Below, piece by piece: positions 17,477 to 25,485 of a stretch of DNA of 64,000 bases. The position numbers were made by a program, and so were the translations under genes. The notes beneath the pieces were generated by a model. That model saw only the letters and a program-made list of their open reading frames with translations, was not told the origin of the DNA and did no database searches. The DNA comes from UBA7672 sp965229115 (GTDB taxonomy: Bacteria > Pseudomonadota > Alphaproteobacteria > Caulobacterales > Hyphomonadaceae). The stretch lies in the NCBI GenBank assembly GCA_965229115.1, contig CBDDIR010000003.1, positions 186,001 through 250,000 of the forward strand, given 5' to 3'. Positions within the stretch are counted from its first letter, which is position 1. The number at the start of each line of letters is the position of its first letter.

Positions 17477-18613
17477 CTAGCCCACCACTGCCTGTTGCAC
17501 GTCGCGGACGACTTGGCCGACCATGCCTTCCAGGGTGGTGTTGGTCAGGTTGACGATGGTGGTTTTGCGCGTCGGGTCGACGTGCCAGGAGTGGCCCCAG
17601 ACGCCGCCCCATTGCCAGGTGCCGGGGGAGAGGAAGGAGCCTACCGCCGCCGGGTTCAGCAGGATCGAGCCGCCGAAGCCGAAGGCGGTGTTGCCGGTTG
17701 GGTCGAAGATCACGCGCAGCGGGCCGATCTGGTTCGACATCATGGCTTGCGTGGTTTCGGGCTTGAGGATGTCGCCGCCGCCGGCGCGGACGGTGTCGAG
17801 GAAGCGCACGATCTCGCCCGCCGTGCCGTTCATGCAGCCGCCGCCGCCTTGGAAGGCGTGGCGGTTGAAGGCGCGCGATGTGCCGAGATTGATGGGGCCG
17901 CAGCCGGGCACGAAGGGCTGTTTGAAATTGTCGCCGATGCGGACGGGCTCCGGCGCGGAGTTGGAGTAGGGCTGCACCAGGCGCGCTGCATCCGTGACGT
18001 GGAAGGACGTGTCGACCAGGCCGAGCGGATCGGAGACGTACTTTTTCACGACGCCTTCGAGATCGGTCTTCTCGACCTTCGCGAGGACGGCGCCGAGCAC
18101 GTCGATCGCGACGGAGTAGAGCCACATCGCGCCGGGCGGGAAGGTGAGGCCGGCCTTCACCATGCGGCCGAGATTTTCTTCCATGGTGATGTCGCCGTCG
18201 ATGCCGGCGGACACCTTGATGGTGTTGTAGGGGCCGGCTTCGGGTTGGAGGAAGTCATAGGACAGGCCCGCCGTGTGCGTGAGCAGGTGGCGGATGGTGA
18301 TGGTCGGCGTCGAGCCATCGGGCAGCGGCGGTTTGAAGTCGGGCAGGATATCGGTGACCGGCATATCGAGGCCTATCTTGCCCAGCTCGATCATCCGCAT
18401 GGCGGCGGCGGTGACGATCGGCTTGGTGATCGAGGCGAGACGGAAGATGTCCGTGTCCTTCATCGCGCGGCCGGCTTCGCGGTCCGACAGGCCGTAGGCC
18501 TTGAAGTGGGCGAGCTCGCCCTCCTGCATGACGGCAATGACCGCGCCGACGAGGCGCTTCTGGTCGAGTGCGGATTGAAGGGCGGCGTCGATGCGTTGGG
18601 AAAGGTTTGTCAT
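17477..18613 (-). CDS. Serine hydrolase, beta-lactamase (class C/EstB) fold
   Basis: Penicillin-binding-protein-like serine hydrolase, 378 aa from the ATG at 18613. The SxxK motif is Ser61-I-T-Lys64; the YxN-like motif is Tyr166-S-V168 (Asn replaced by Val), as in esterase-type members such as EstB rather than true beta-lactamases. No signal peptide is evident from this start, so it is probably cytoplasmic and acts on esters. The final HSW/HVDP region supplies the third motif. It is convergent with the poly-proline lipoprotein, 8 bp between the stops. Confidence 0.85.
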   Translation of the reverse strand: MTNLSQRIDAALQSALDQKRLVGAVIAVMQEGELAHFKAYGLSDREAGRAMKDTDIFRLASITKPIVTAAAMRMIELGKIGLDMPVTDILPDFKPPLPDGSTPTITIRHLLTHTAGLSYDFLQPEAGPYNTIKVSAGIDGDITMEENLGRMVKAGLTFPPGAMWLYSVAIDVLGAVLAKVEKTDLEGVVKKYVSDPLGLVDTSFHVTDAARLVQPYSNSAPEPVRIGDNFKQPFVPGCGPINLGTSRAFNRHAFQGGGGCMNGTAGEIVRFLDTVRAGGGDILKPETTQAMMSNQIGPLRVIFDPTGNTAFGFGGSILLNPAAVGSFLSPGTWQWGGVWGHSWHVDPTRKTTIVNLTNTTLEGMVGQVVRDVQQAVVG

Positions 18614-19325
18614 GGGGCGACGATAGCGGGGTTGGGGGTGGACGCAACGGGGTGCGATCTCGCAGGTGGCTGCGAGGCAGTAGGCAGTCGGCAATAGGCA
18701 GTAGAGCGCTGTGAGGTGGGCCGCGTGATGACGCGCCGCCCCCTGCCGCCTTCGCTGCGCTTCGGCGCGCCAAGCCGTCTTGCGCGCAAGGGCGCGCAAT
18801 CCACCTCCCCCAGTGCTGCGCACTGATGGAGGCAAACCGCGCGTTGAGTTGGAACGGGGAATCCACCTCCACCGCGCAGAGCGCGGGGGAGGTGGATTGC
18901 GGCGAAGCCGCAAGACGGAGGGGGTCGCTGTCGCGCTCGCGCTTCATGCGTTCGGCGCGGCGGGTGGCGAGTGTGTCGAGGTTGTGGAAATCGCGCGCGA
19001 GTTGGGTGATGCGGTTGAGGAGCTGGCCGAGACTCTTGGCGTTGCGGATGTCTGGCGCCGGCTGGAGGGGGAGATAGATGTAGCGCAGGCCGAGCATCTG
19101 GCGGGCGCGGGCGTGGATGAGCATGCGCAGGGCGTATTCGAGGACGCAGATCGCGCGCTCGAGCATAAGGCGGTCTTCGGACCAGTAGGCGAAGCTTTCG
19201 ATCTCTTCGGGGTCTGTGACTGCATCCATCACCTGGCGCAGCCAGCTGCGCATGAGTTCTTGGGCCCGCGCGACAGGGTCGAGCGGGAACAGGATGCGCA
19301 GGAGGATGAGGAACATCTGACCCAT
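18255..19325 (-). CDS. Hypothetical protein, C-terminus run through repeats
   Basis: Unrecognised protein. The first 145 or so residues from the ATG at 19325 look real: helical, Leu/Arg/Met-rich (LLRILFPLDPVARAQELMRS, then YALRMLIHARARQMLGLRY). After the KRERDSDPLRLAASP region the frame enters an intergenic repeat (18800-18926) and stays open through it into the antisense-like start of the beta-lactamase-fold gene, overlapping it by 359 bp in another frame. The real protein probably ended earlier, and the tail is repeat-derived. No ribosome site is seen; TATACT at 19333-19338 lies 7 bp before the ATG, so a leaderless transcript is possible. Confidence 0.5.
   Translation of the reverse strand: MGQMFLILLRILFPLDPVARAQELMRSWLRQVMDAVTDPEEIESFAYWSEDRLMLERAICVLEYALRMLIHARARQMLGLRYIYLPLQPAPDIRNAKSLGQLLNRITQLARDFHNLDTLATRRAERMKRERDSDPLRLAASPQSTSPALCAVEVDSPFQLNARFASISAQHWGRWIARPCAQDGLARRSAAKAAGGGASSRGPPHSALLPIADCLLPRSHLRDRTPLRPPPTPLSSPHDKPFPTHRRRPSIRTRPEAPRRRGHCRHAGGRARPLQGLRPVGPRSRPRDEGHGHLPSRLDHQADRHRRRHADDRAGQDRPRYAGHRYPARLQTAAARWLDADHHHPPPAHAHGGPVL
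18675..18702. repeat. Four tandem heptamers (AGGCAGT)
   Basis: Units AGGCAGT, AGGCAGT, CGGCAAT, AGGCAGT follow each other exactly with period 7, 60 bp upstream of the beta-lactamase-fold start codon. Similar short GCAGTAGGCAGT tracts occur as dispersed intergenic repeats; function unknown. Confidence 0.7.
18800..18926. repeat. Dispersed palindromic repeat, family B copy 1
   Basis: GC-rich element with CCACCTCCCCC at the left and GCGGGGGAGGTGGAT, a GCGGCGAAGCCGC mini-palindrome and GACGGAGGGGG at the right. The arrangement matches family B copy 2 at 19612-19740, and it is of the common alphaproteobacterial intergenic type. It lies inside the open tail of the hypothetical gene. Confidence 0.65.
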
Positions 19326-19477
19326 GGGTGGGAGTATAACCCTGGGCCATGGGGGTGCGGGATTTGGGGAGGGCTATCCCACAATCATTCGCGATAACTC
19401 ATTGGGATTGTTCGCGATGATTTTTGGTTGTCCTACAGTTTGGGATTAGCTCCATCCCACAGTTTTGACCTGAGCTT

Positions 19478-19575
19478 GCATCCCGGCCGTAGCGAAGCGG
19501 AGAGCCGGGAACCATTGGGATGGTATCGCGCGCTCACGATGGGTCCCGGATAGCGCTGCGCGCTTCCGGGATGAC
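19478..19575. repeat. Dispersed palindromic repeat, family C copy 1
   Basis: ATCCCGGCCGTAGCGAAGCGG at the left (abridged) and GCGCTGCGCGCTTCCGGGAT at the right form an imperfect inverted pair around a variable centre. This is a classic non-coding intergenic repeat. It lies in the 440-bp gene-free gap 19326-19765, which holds this repeat, family B copy 2 and no gene. Confidence 0.65.
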
Positions 19576-19611
19576 AAGCGGTGTGTGTAGCGCCGGTGGG
19601 AGTTGTTGAGC

Positions 19612-19740
19612 TCTTCCCCCGCTTGCGGGGGAAGTGGATCGACGCGTAGCGGCGAGACGTTGGGGGCGGGTTGCGGGGGCGGTGCGTGTGACTCGCCCCC
19701 ATCCCGGCTTCGCCGTACTTCCCCCGTTTCACGGGGGAAG
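19612..19740. repeat. Dispersed palindromic repeat, family B copy 2
   Basis: Two TTCCCCCGnnnnnCGGGGGAA hairpins frame the element (near 19614-19632 and 19719-19740). Between them lie GTGGAT, a GCG-rich mini-palindrome and GACGTTGGGGG, parallel to copy 1. It lies just downstream of the SDR gene stop. Confidence 0.65.
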
Positions 19741-19765
19741 AAGGCAGTCACTGGCGGCGGTGTTT

Positions 19766-20620
19766 TCAGCTCTGTCTTGCCAGCCCCAACCGCTTTGCGA
19801 TGGTCTTGTCTAGGAAGCGTTTGGGGAGGTGGTTGCCCATCCAGTTGGTCAGGGGTTCGGGGGTGACGATGTAGCGGGTTTTGGGGGAGGGCGACGTCAG
19901 GGCGGTGTGGACTGTTTCGCCGATGCGTTCTGGTGGCAGGCCTTTTTGGCCGAGGCCGACCATGTATTTTTTCACCATGTCGAGCGAGGCCTTGTAGGGC
20001 GTGTTGGCGTAGGGGGTGATGTCGATCCTGTCGGCCTTGTCCCAGATCGGCGTGGCGATGGCGCCGGGGGCGATGATGATGACGTCGACGCCGTAGATGA
20101 TCAGTTCGCGGCGCAGCGACTCTGACAAACCCTCGAGCGCGAACTTGGAGGCGCTGTAGGGGCCGAGGAAGGGCGAGGCGACTTTGCCGCCGACGGAGCT
20201 CATCATGCAGATGCGGCCGGGCGTTTTGGTTTTCGATCCCGGCGTTGCTCCGAGCAGGGGGGCGAATGCCTGGGTGACGATGAGCTGGCCAGTGACGTTC
20301 ACTTCCATCTGCTGGCGGAAGGTGTCGATCTCGAGGTGCAGCAGCGGGCCGGGGTTGGCGATGCCGGCATTGTTGACGAGGCCGGTGAGGGTGTCGCCGC
20401 CGAGTTGTTGTTCGAGCAGGCGGGCGGCGGCCTTCACGGCGGCTTCGTTGGTAACGTCGAAGATCAGGGGGCGGAAGGCGTCGCCGAACTCTTTTGAGAG
20501 GCGGTCGGCGTCGGCCTGTTTGCGGACGCTGCCGTAAACGCGGAAGCCGCGCTGGGTGAGGACTTTCACGCAGCCCCAGCCAATGCCGGTCGATGCGCCG
20601 GTGACGACGACAGATTTCAT
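19766..20620 (-). CDS. SDR family oxidoreductase
   Basis: Short-chain dehydrogenase/reductase, 284 aa. TGASTGIG (7-14) is the classical cofactor motif, NNAG stabilises the sheet, and the catalytic Ser, Tyr and Lys are visible (SSVGG, YSASK). SVRK after the second strand suggests NADP preference. Substrate unknown. It lies between two repeat-rich gaps and does not form an operon with the LuxR gene, which is separated by 239 bp. Confidence 0.9.
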   Translation of the reverse strand: MKSVVVTGASTGIGWGCVKVLTQRGFRVYGSVRKQADADRLSKEFGDAFRPLIFDVTNEAAVKAAARLLEQQLGGDTLTGLVNNAGIANPGPLLHLEIDTFRQQMEVNVTGQLIVTQAFAPLLGATPGSKTKTPGRICMMSSVGGKVASPFLGPYSASKFALEGLSESLRRELIIYGVDVIIIAPGAIATPIWDKADRIDITPYANTPYKASLDMVKKYMVGLGQKGLPPERIGETVHTALTSPSPKTRYIVTPEPLTNWMGNHLPKRFLDKTIAKRLGLARQS

Positions 20621-20859
20621 GATGGCTCCCTGATCTCCCGCCGGGGATCATAGAAGCATTTGCCGGGGTGCGTCAGGGCTTGGGAGACATCCCGTCGGGA
20701 AGACTCGCGGCAGGCGCCTCCCCCAGAAGGCTGCCGCCGCAAGTCCACCCCAACCAAGGGCTGGGTCACCTATTCAGAACGGGAACGCTACGTACACCTA
20801 TGGAATCCCGTAGGCGCCCAAAGCGGAGCCGCCGTCGCTGCGTCAAGGCTTCCACTTTT

Positions 20860-21636
20860 TTAGGCGGGTGGGATTTCGGCGAGCGCGATGGCGCGGGCGA
20901 TGGCTTGCGGAAGCGTGCGGGCCTTCAGCTTGCGCTTGGCGTTGCGCAGATGGACCTCGACGGTTGGCAGCGAGATGCGCAGGCGGTGGGCGATCGCGCT
21001 CTGCAGGAGACCTTCGGAGGTGTAGCGCAGGCAATCACGCTCGCGCCGGCTCAGCGGCTCGATGCCGAGGCGGGTGCGCTGAAGCTCTCCCTCCGAACTC
21101 TGGTGGAAGAGGTGGACGAGGCTCATCAGCCGCCAGGCATTGGCGCCCATGGAGCCGAGGAAGTCGTGCTCGTCCATCGAACTGCCGAGCGTCATGCCGC
21201 CTGCCGGGGTGGAGGGCGAGAAGGATGAGGCGAGGGGGACGGAGATGGACGAGCGCTGGCCCGCGCTCTCGATGGCGCGCGAGGTGTGCAGGATTTTGGG
21301 GTCGGTCAGCGCGCGGATCTGCGTGTCGCCCCAGAGATAGGGGGACATCTGCCGGGCGCGCACGTTGAGGTAGTGCGGATCGTGCAGGTACATGCCGCTT
21401 TCGAAGTAATGGTTCAGCCATTCCTGCGGCAGGGTGGAGAAGTAGGTGGCTTCGGGCTCGGTGTGGTTGTCAGCGTCGGGGTCGAAGAAGCCGTAATTGA
21501 TCTGGTCGAAGCCGATGGCGCCCAGGATGTTCACCAGCGCCTGGAACCGGGCCCTGGCGTTGGGGGCCGCCAGCATGGCGATACGGGCGGCCTCGACCGC
21601 CTCACCCACCTGCCTGTCCGATGACGACTGCCGCAT
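20860..21636 (-). CDS. LuxR-type regulator with autoinducer domain (solo)
   Basis: Transcription factor with an N-terminal autoinducer-binding domain (about residues 25-175) and a C-terminal LuxR HTH (about 195-250, LSRRERDCLRYTSEG and TVEVHLRNAKRKL). Ligand-pocket positions of acyl-homoserine-lactone receptors are kept: Trp73, Tyr77, Asp86, Pro87, Trp102. The usual Gly before the xxVPL block is Ser. 258 aa is normal. No luxI-type synthase lies in the window, so it looks like an orphan receptor. It is divergent from rpsA across a 286-bp gap. Confidence 0.88.
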   Translation of the reverse strand: MRQSSSDRQVGEAVEAARIAMLAAPNARARFQALVNILGAIGFDQINYGFFDPDADNHTEPEATYFSTLPQEWLNHYFESGMYLHDPHYLNVRARQMSPYLWGDTQIRALTDPKILHTSRAIESAGQRSSISVPLASSFSPSTPAGGMTLGSSMDEHDFLGSMGANAWRLMSLVHLFHQSSEGELQRTRLGIEPLSRRERDCLRYTSEGLLQSAIAHRLRISLPTVEVHLRNAKRKLKARTLPQAIARAIALAEIPPA

Positions 21637-21922
21637 AAGCGTTTTTCCCCGTCAAAATGCAGCATGGCGGGGGGCGGGGGAGCAAGCGGAAAGCTTGACT
21701 TTGCGGGGTTTGGCGGCCATTAAGCCGCCCGTCTGCGGACAATCCAGACTGCGTGACGGTTCCATTTCGGGGCCGGGCATGTGGTTTTGGAGGCTTTTGC
21801 GTTTAAAGGCCTGCATTTCTGGAGCTGGCCGCCGACATACTGAGTTTAGACACGCTGCATGGTGCAGCCAGTCCGCCGGATGAGCCGGTTGGCCCGTAAC
21901 GTCTAACCCTTTTGGAGCCTTG

Positions 21923-23620
21923 ATGCCTGCCCTACAAACTCTGAACCCCACCACCGATGATTTCGCCGCGATGCTCGAGGAGAGCTTCTCCGGTTCCGCC
22001 ATGATCGAAGGCCGCGTTGTGCCTGCTACGGTCACCGGCGTTGGATCTGACTTCATCACCGTCGACGTCGGCCTCAAGACCGAGGGCCGCATTCCTTCCA
22101 AAGAATTCGCAAACGACGAAGTGCAGCCGACCGTCGGCTCCATCGTCGAAGTGTACCTGGAGCGCATCGAGAACGCGCTCGGCGACGCTGTCCTGTCCCG
22201 CGACAAGGCCAAGCGTGAAGAAGCCTGGACCCGCCTCGAGCGCGTTCACGAGAAGAAAGAGACCGTCAAAGGCGCCATCGTTGGCCGTGTCAAAGGCGGC
22301 TTCACCGTCGACCTCGGCGGCGTCAACGCCTTCCTGCCGGGTTCGCAAGTCGACATCCGTCCGATCCGCGACGTCGGTCCGCTCATGGGCCAGATGCAGC
22401 CGTTCGCCATCCTCAAGATGGACCGTCCGCGCGGCAACATCGTCGTGTCGCGTCGTGCAGTGCTCGAAGAGTCGCGTGCGGAACAGCGCGCAGAGATCGT
22501 CGGCAACATGGCCGAGGGCGAGAAGCGCCGTGGCGTCGTCAAGAACATCACCGACTACGGCGCGTTCGTGGACCTGGGCGGCATCGATGGCCTGCTGCAC
22601 GTCACCGACATGAGCTGGAAGCGCGTGTCGCATCCGTCGCAAGTTGTGGAAGTTGGTCAGGAAGTCGAAGTCCAGATCATCAAGATCAACCCGGAAACCC
22701 AGCGTATTTCGCTTGGCATGAAACAGCTCGCCACCGATCCGTGGGATGGCGTTGCCGCTAAATACCCGGTCGGCGCCAAGCTGACGGGCCGCGTCACGAA
22801 CATCACTGACTACGGCGCATTCGTTGAACTGGAAGATGGCGTCGAAGGCCTGATCCACGTCTCCGAAATGTCGTGGACGAAGAAGAACGTGCACCCGGGC
22901 AAGATCATCTCCTCTTCGCAAGAAGTCGACGTGATGGTTCTGGATGTCGACGCCGAGAAGCGCCGCATCTCGCTGGGCCTCAAGCAGGTCATGAACAACC
23001 CGTGGGAAGCCTTCATCGCCGAGCATCCGATCGGCACGAACATCGAAGGCGAAGTCCGTGGCATCACCGAGTTCGGGATGTTTGTCGGCCTGGGCCCGGA
23101 TCTCGACGGCATGGTCCACATCAACGACATCGACTGGAACGTTCCGGGCGAAGAAGCGATCAAGAAGTACAACAAGGGCGACAACGTCCAGGCGCGCGTG
23201 CTCGACGTCGACATCGAGAAAGAGCGCATCTCGCTTGGCATCAAGCAGCTCTCGGTTGATCCGACTGAATCGATCGACCTTCGCAAGAACTCGATCGTCA
23301 CCACGACCGTCACCGAAGTCACCACCGGCGGCATCGAAGTCTCGATCGCTGACGGCGCGATCAAGGGCTTCATCCGCAAGGGCGACCTCTCGCGCGATCG
23401 TCAGGAACAGCGCCCCGAGCGCTTTGCTGTCGGCGAGAAAGTCGACGCGCTGGTAACGGCGTTCGACAAGGCGGGCCGCAAGGTTTCGCTGTCGATCAAG
23501 GCGATGGAAATCCGCGACGAGAAAGAAGCTGTCGAACAGTACGGTTCGGCTGACTCTGGCGCGTCGCTGGGCGACATCCTCGGCGCCGCCCTCAAGGGCG
23601 CGGCGAAGAAGGACGAGTAG
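21923..23620 (+). CDS. rpsA: 30S ribosomal protein S1
   Basis: Ribosomal protein S1, which brings mRNA to the 30S subunit. 565 aa from the ATG at 21923 with TTTGGAG upstream; the in-frame TTG three bases earlier is not needed. Six S1/OB-fold repeats can be followed, with the ITDYGAFVDLGGIDGLLHVTD-type signature (abridged) repeated as ITDYGAFVELEDGVEGLIHV and ITEFGMFVGLGPDLDGMVHI. A strong terminator follows. The usual cmk neighbour is 5.8 kb away. Confidence 0.98.
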   Translation: MPALQTLNPTTDDFAAMLEESFSGSAMIEGRVVPATVTGVGSDFITVDVGLKTEGRIPSKEFANDEVQPTVGSIVEVYLERIENALGDAVLSRDKAKREEAWTRLERVHEKKETVKGAIVGRVKGGFTVDLGGVNAFLPGSQVDIRPIRDVGPLMGQMQPFAILKMDRPRGNIVVSRRAVLEESRAEQRAEIVGNMAEGEKRRGVVKNITDYGAFVDLGGIDGLLHVTDMSWKRVSHPSQVVEVGQEVEVQIIKINPETQRISLGMKQLATDPWDGVAAKYPVGAKLTGRVTNITDYGAFVELEDGVEGLIHVSEMSWTKKNVHPGKIISSSQEVDVMVLDVDAEKRRISLGLKQVMNNPWEAFIAEHPIGTNIEGEVRGITEFGMFVGLGPDLDGMVHINDIDWNVPGEEAIKKYNKGDNVQARVLDVDIEKERISLGIKQLSVDPTESIDLRKNSIVTTTVTEVTTGGIEVSIADGAIKGFIRKGDLSRDRQEQRPERFAVGEKVDALVTAFDKAGRKVSLSIKAMEIRDEKEAVEQYGSADSGASLGDILGAALKGAAKKDE

Positions 23621-23648
23621 TCGTTTCTTCGACTTGTAAGCATTGTGA

Positions 23649-23682
23649 AACGCCTCCGCGAAAGCGGGGGCGTTTTGCTTTT
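23649..23682 (+). terminator. Rho-independent terminator of rpsA
   Basis: An 11-bp stem AACGCCTCCGC/GCGGGGGCGTT with a GAAA loop, followed by TTGCTTTT. It starts 28 bp after the rpsA stop. Confidence 0.92.
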
Positions 23683-23729
23683 AGGCGGTGTGATTGAGCC
23701 TTGGAGGCATCATTCATGAGGCCGCCGCG

Positions 23730-23849
23730 GAGTCATTCCCGGGCTTGTCCCGGGAATCTCGGTTCGAGACCTGAGGGGACCGGGAGCTGTCCCGCACCTG
23801 AGCCAACCGAGATTCTAGGGATGCGCTTCGCTTACGCTAGAATGACTCC
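23730..23849. repeat. Dispersed palindromic repeat, family C-like copy 2
   Basis: Bounded by 9-bp perfect inverted ends GGAGTCATT and AATGACTCC. Inside are a CCCGGGCTTGTCCCGGG hairpin and a nested pair AATCTCGGTT...AACCGAGATT. A partial second unit ending in GAATGACTCC follows at 23850-23908. With the rpsA terminator it fills the 332-bp gap before the GIY-YIG gene; no gene is seen there. Confidence 0.75.
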
Positions 23850-23952
23850 ATGGGTGGATGCGCCCCTGAGCGCTGCGCGCCTCAGGGCTTGCCCGAGAAT
23901 GACTCCGTGATTGGGGCGTGCCACGTTAGAAGATCGATTGTTGGGGCGGGGC

Positions 23953-24315
23953 ATGGCGCGGTTCGATACGATCGCGGTCTATATAATGACGGATCGCCGA
24001 TACGGCGTGCTCTATACCGGCGTCACATCTGATCTTGTCCATCGCGTCAGCCAGCATCGCGCCGGCGAAGGCTCGAGCTTCACGCGAACCTACAAATGCA
24101 CGCGTCTCGTCTGGTATGAGGTCCACGCTGACATGCGCGTGGCGATACAGCGCGAGACTTCGATCAAGCGGTATCCGCGCCAATGGAAGCTCAACCTGAT
24201 CGAAGCGCAGAATCCGGACTGGGTTGATCTGTGGGACGCCATCTTGCCGGGACCGTTGCCGGGGCAGCGCCGGACGATTGCAGAGGTCAGAGGCGGCTTG
24301 GAGGGCGAAGTTTGA
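23953..24315 (+). CDS. GIY-YIG endonuclease family protein
   Basis: Single-domain GIY-YIG nuclease of the small stand-alone (YhbQ/UPF0213-like) kind, 120 aa from the ATG at 23953. Motifs: VYI (9-11) and YTG (21-23) in place of GIY and YIG, the Arg in VHRVSQHR, and a Glu in the QRETSIKRYPRQWK block. Such genes are often embedded in intergenic repeats, and this one is immediately behind a repeat cluster. Role (repair, or upkeep of repeats) is not established. Confidence 0.85.
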   Translation: MARFDTIAVYIMTDRRYGVLYTGVTSDLVHRVSQHRAGEGSSFTRTYKCTRLVWYEVHADMRVAIQRETSIKRYPRQWKLNLIEAQNPDWVDLWDAILPGPLPGQRRTIAEVRGGLEGEV

Positions 24316-24500
24316 CCGCTGGCCAGCTTGGCGTTGCTCGCATCGTGGGCGCCACGACTGGCTGTCCCGCTGCGACACTCATGGTTTTCCCCAGGTTGCG
24401 GGCGGTAAAGTTTCGATCCGGTATAGCAACGAAGCTGATCGCGAGAGGTTGTTTGCGAAAAACTCTTGTCTTTCGCTCGCTCTAGCGCGATTTTCCTCAA

Positions 24501-24803
24501 ATGCTGCGTTCAGAACTCATTGCGCGACTGGCCGAAGAAAATCCCACGCTCAAGGCGCGGGAGGTCGAGAGGATTGTCGACGTCATCTTCGACGAGATTG
24601 CCGCCGCCCTGGAGCGCGGGGATCGCGTTGAACTGCGGGGCTTTGGGGCCTTCTCGGTGCGCAAGCGCGACGCCCGCACGGGCCGCAATCCGCGCACGGG
24701 CAACTCGGTCTCGGTGGAGGCCAAGCACGTGCCGTTCTTCAAGGCCGGCAAGGAGCTGCGCTCGCGGCTCAACAACGGCCATGACCCGGAAGACCGGGAC
24801 TAG
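24501..24803 (+). CDS. ihfB: Integration host factor beta subunit
   Basis: DNA-bending HU/IHF-family subunit that pairs with IhfA. 100 aa; MLRSELIARLAEENP start, the GRNPRTGNSV beta-arm with its intercalating proline, and FKAGKELR at the C-terminus. Position after rpsA agrees with the usual alphaproteobacterial order, apart from the GIY-YIG insertion. The Lys-poor HDPEDRD tail is slightly longer than in E. coli. Confidence 0.95.
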   Translation: MLRSELIARLAEENPTLKAREVERIVDVIFDEIAAALERGDRVELRGFGAFSVRKRDARTGRNPRTGNSVSVEAKHVPFFKAGKELRSRLNNGHDPEDRD

Positions 24804-24942
24804 GACCGGTACGCACCGGGCCGACTCCAATTTCTCCAAAGATGACAGGCGCATCGACCCGATTCAGGGTTGGACGCACTTGTCCCATGTGAGACACTGA
24901 TAACGGGCGCGTGAAGGCGTTCGGCTGCAAAGGGGTAATCGG

Positions 24943-25356
24943 GTGTTCAAGGAATTTCGCGAATTCGCGATGCGCGGAAACGTCGTCGACCTGGCGGTCG
25001 GCGTCATTATCGGTGCAGCGTTCGGCGCCATCGTCACCTCGCTGGTGACCGACATCATCATGCCGGTGATCGGCCTGATCACGGGCGGCATGGACTTCTC
25101 GAAGCTGGCCTACGAACTGAAGCCCGCCACGATCGGCGCGGACGGCAAGGAGATCGCCGCCGTCACGATCAACTACGGCAAGTTCATCAATTTCTGCATC
25201 ACCTTCCTGATCGTCGCCTTCTCCATGTTCATGGTCGTCAAAGGCATGAACTCGCTGAAGCGTAAGCAGGAAGCCGCCCCGGCTCCGCCGCCGGAAACCC
25301 CGGCCGACGTGAAGCTGCTGGCTGAGATCCGCGACTTGCTCGCCAAAGGCCGCTGA
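24943..25356 (+). CDS. mscL: Large-conductance mechanosensitive channel
   Basis: Inner-membrane homopentameric channel that opens under hypo-osmotic shock. 137 aa from a GTG at 24943 (AAGGGG nearby). N-terminal FKEFREFAMRGNVVDLAVGV and first helix with GAAFGAIVTSLV, periplasmic loop with FSKLAYELKPA, second helix INFCITFLIVAFSMFMVV, and a cytoplasmic helix. All family landmarks are present. A terminator follows. Confidence 0.96.
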   Translation: MFKEFREFAMRGNVVDLAVGVIIGAAFGAIVTSLVTDIIMPVIGLITGGMDFSKLAYELKPATIGADGKEIAAVTINYGKFINFCITFLIVAFSMFMVVKGMNSLKRKQEAAPAPPPETPADVKLLAEIRDLLAKGR

Positions 25357-25398
25357 GGTATCCGGGATACCTGAGTAGAGTTCAGTAGCGTAAGGAAG

Positions 25399-25429
25399 GG
25401 GCGGCCTGAGCGCCGCCCTTTCTGTTTTT
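25399..25429 (+). terminator. Terminator after mscL
   Basis: Stem GGGCGGC/GCCGCCC with a 6-base loop, followed by TTTCTGTTTTT. It separates mscL from trpF. Confidence 0.85.
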
Positions 25430-25485
25430 CCGGGCCATGAAAAAGCGTTGAAGTTTCAGCGGGTTTTCACGCCCTTTGCCGCCGG

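Noticed and set aside
16425..18125. 566-codon minus-strand ORF with Arg/Pro/His-rich translation
   Set aside because: Shadow across both the lipoprotein and the serine hydrolase genes; no domain.
24316..24500. Possible small gene between the GIY-YIG gene and ihfB
   Set aside because: Only short frames without ribosome sites or recognisable products.
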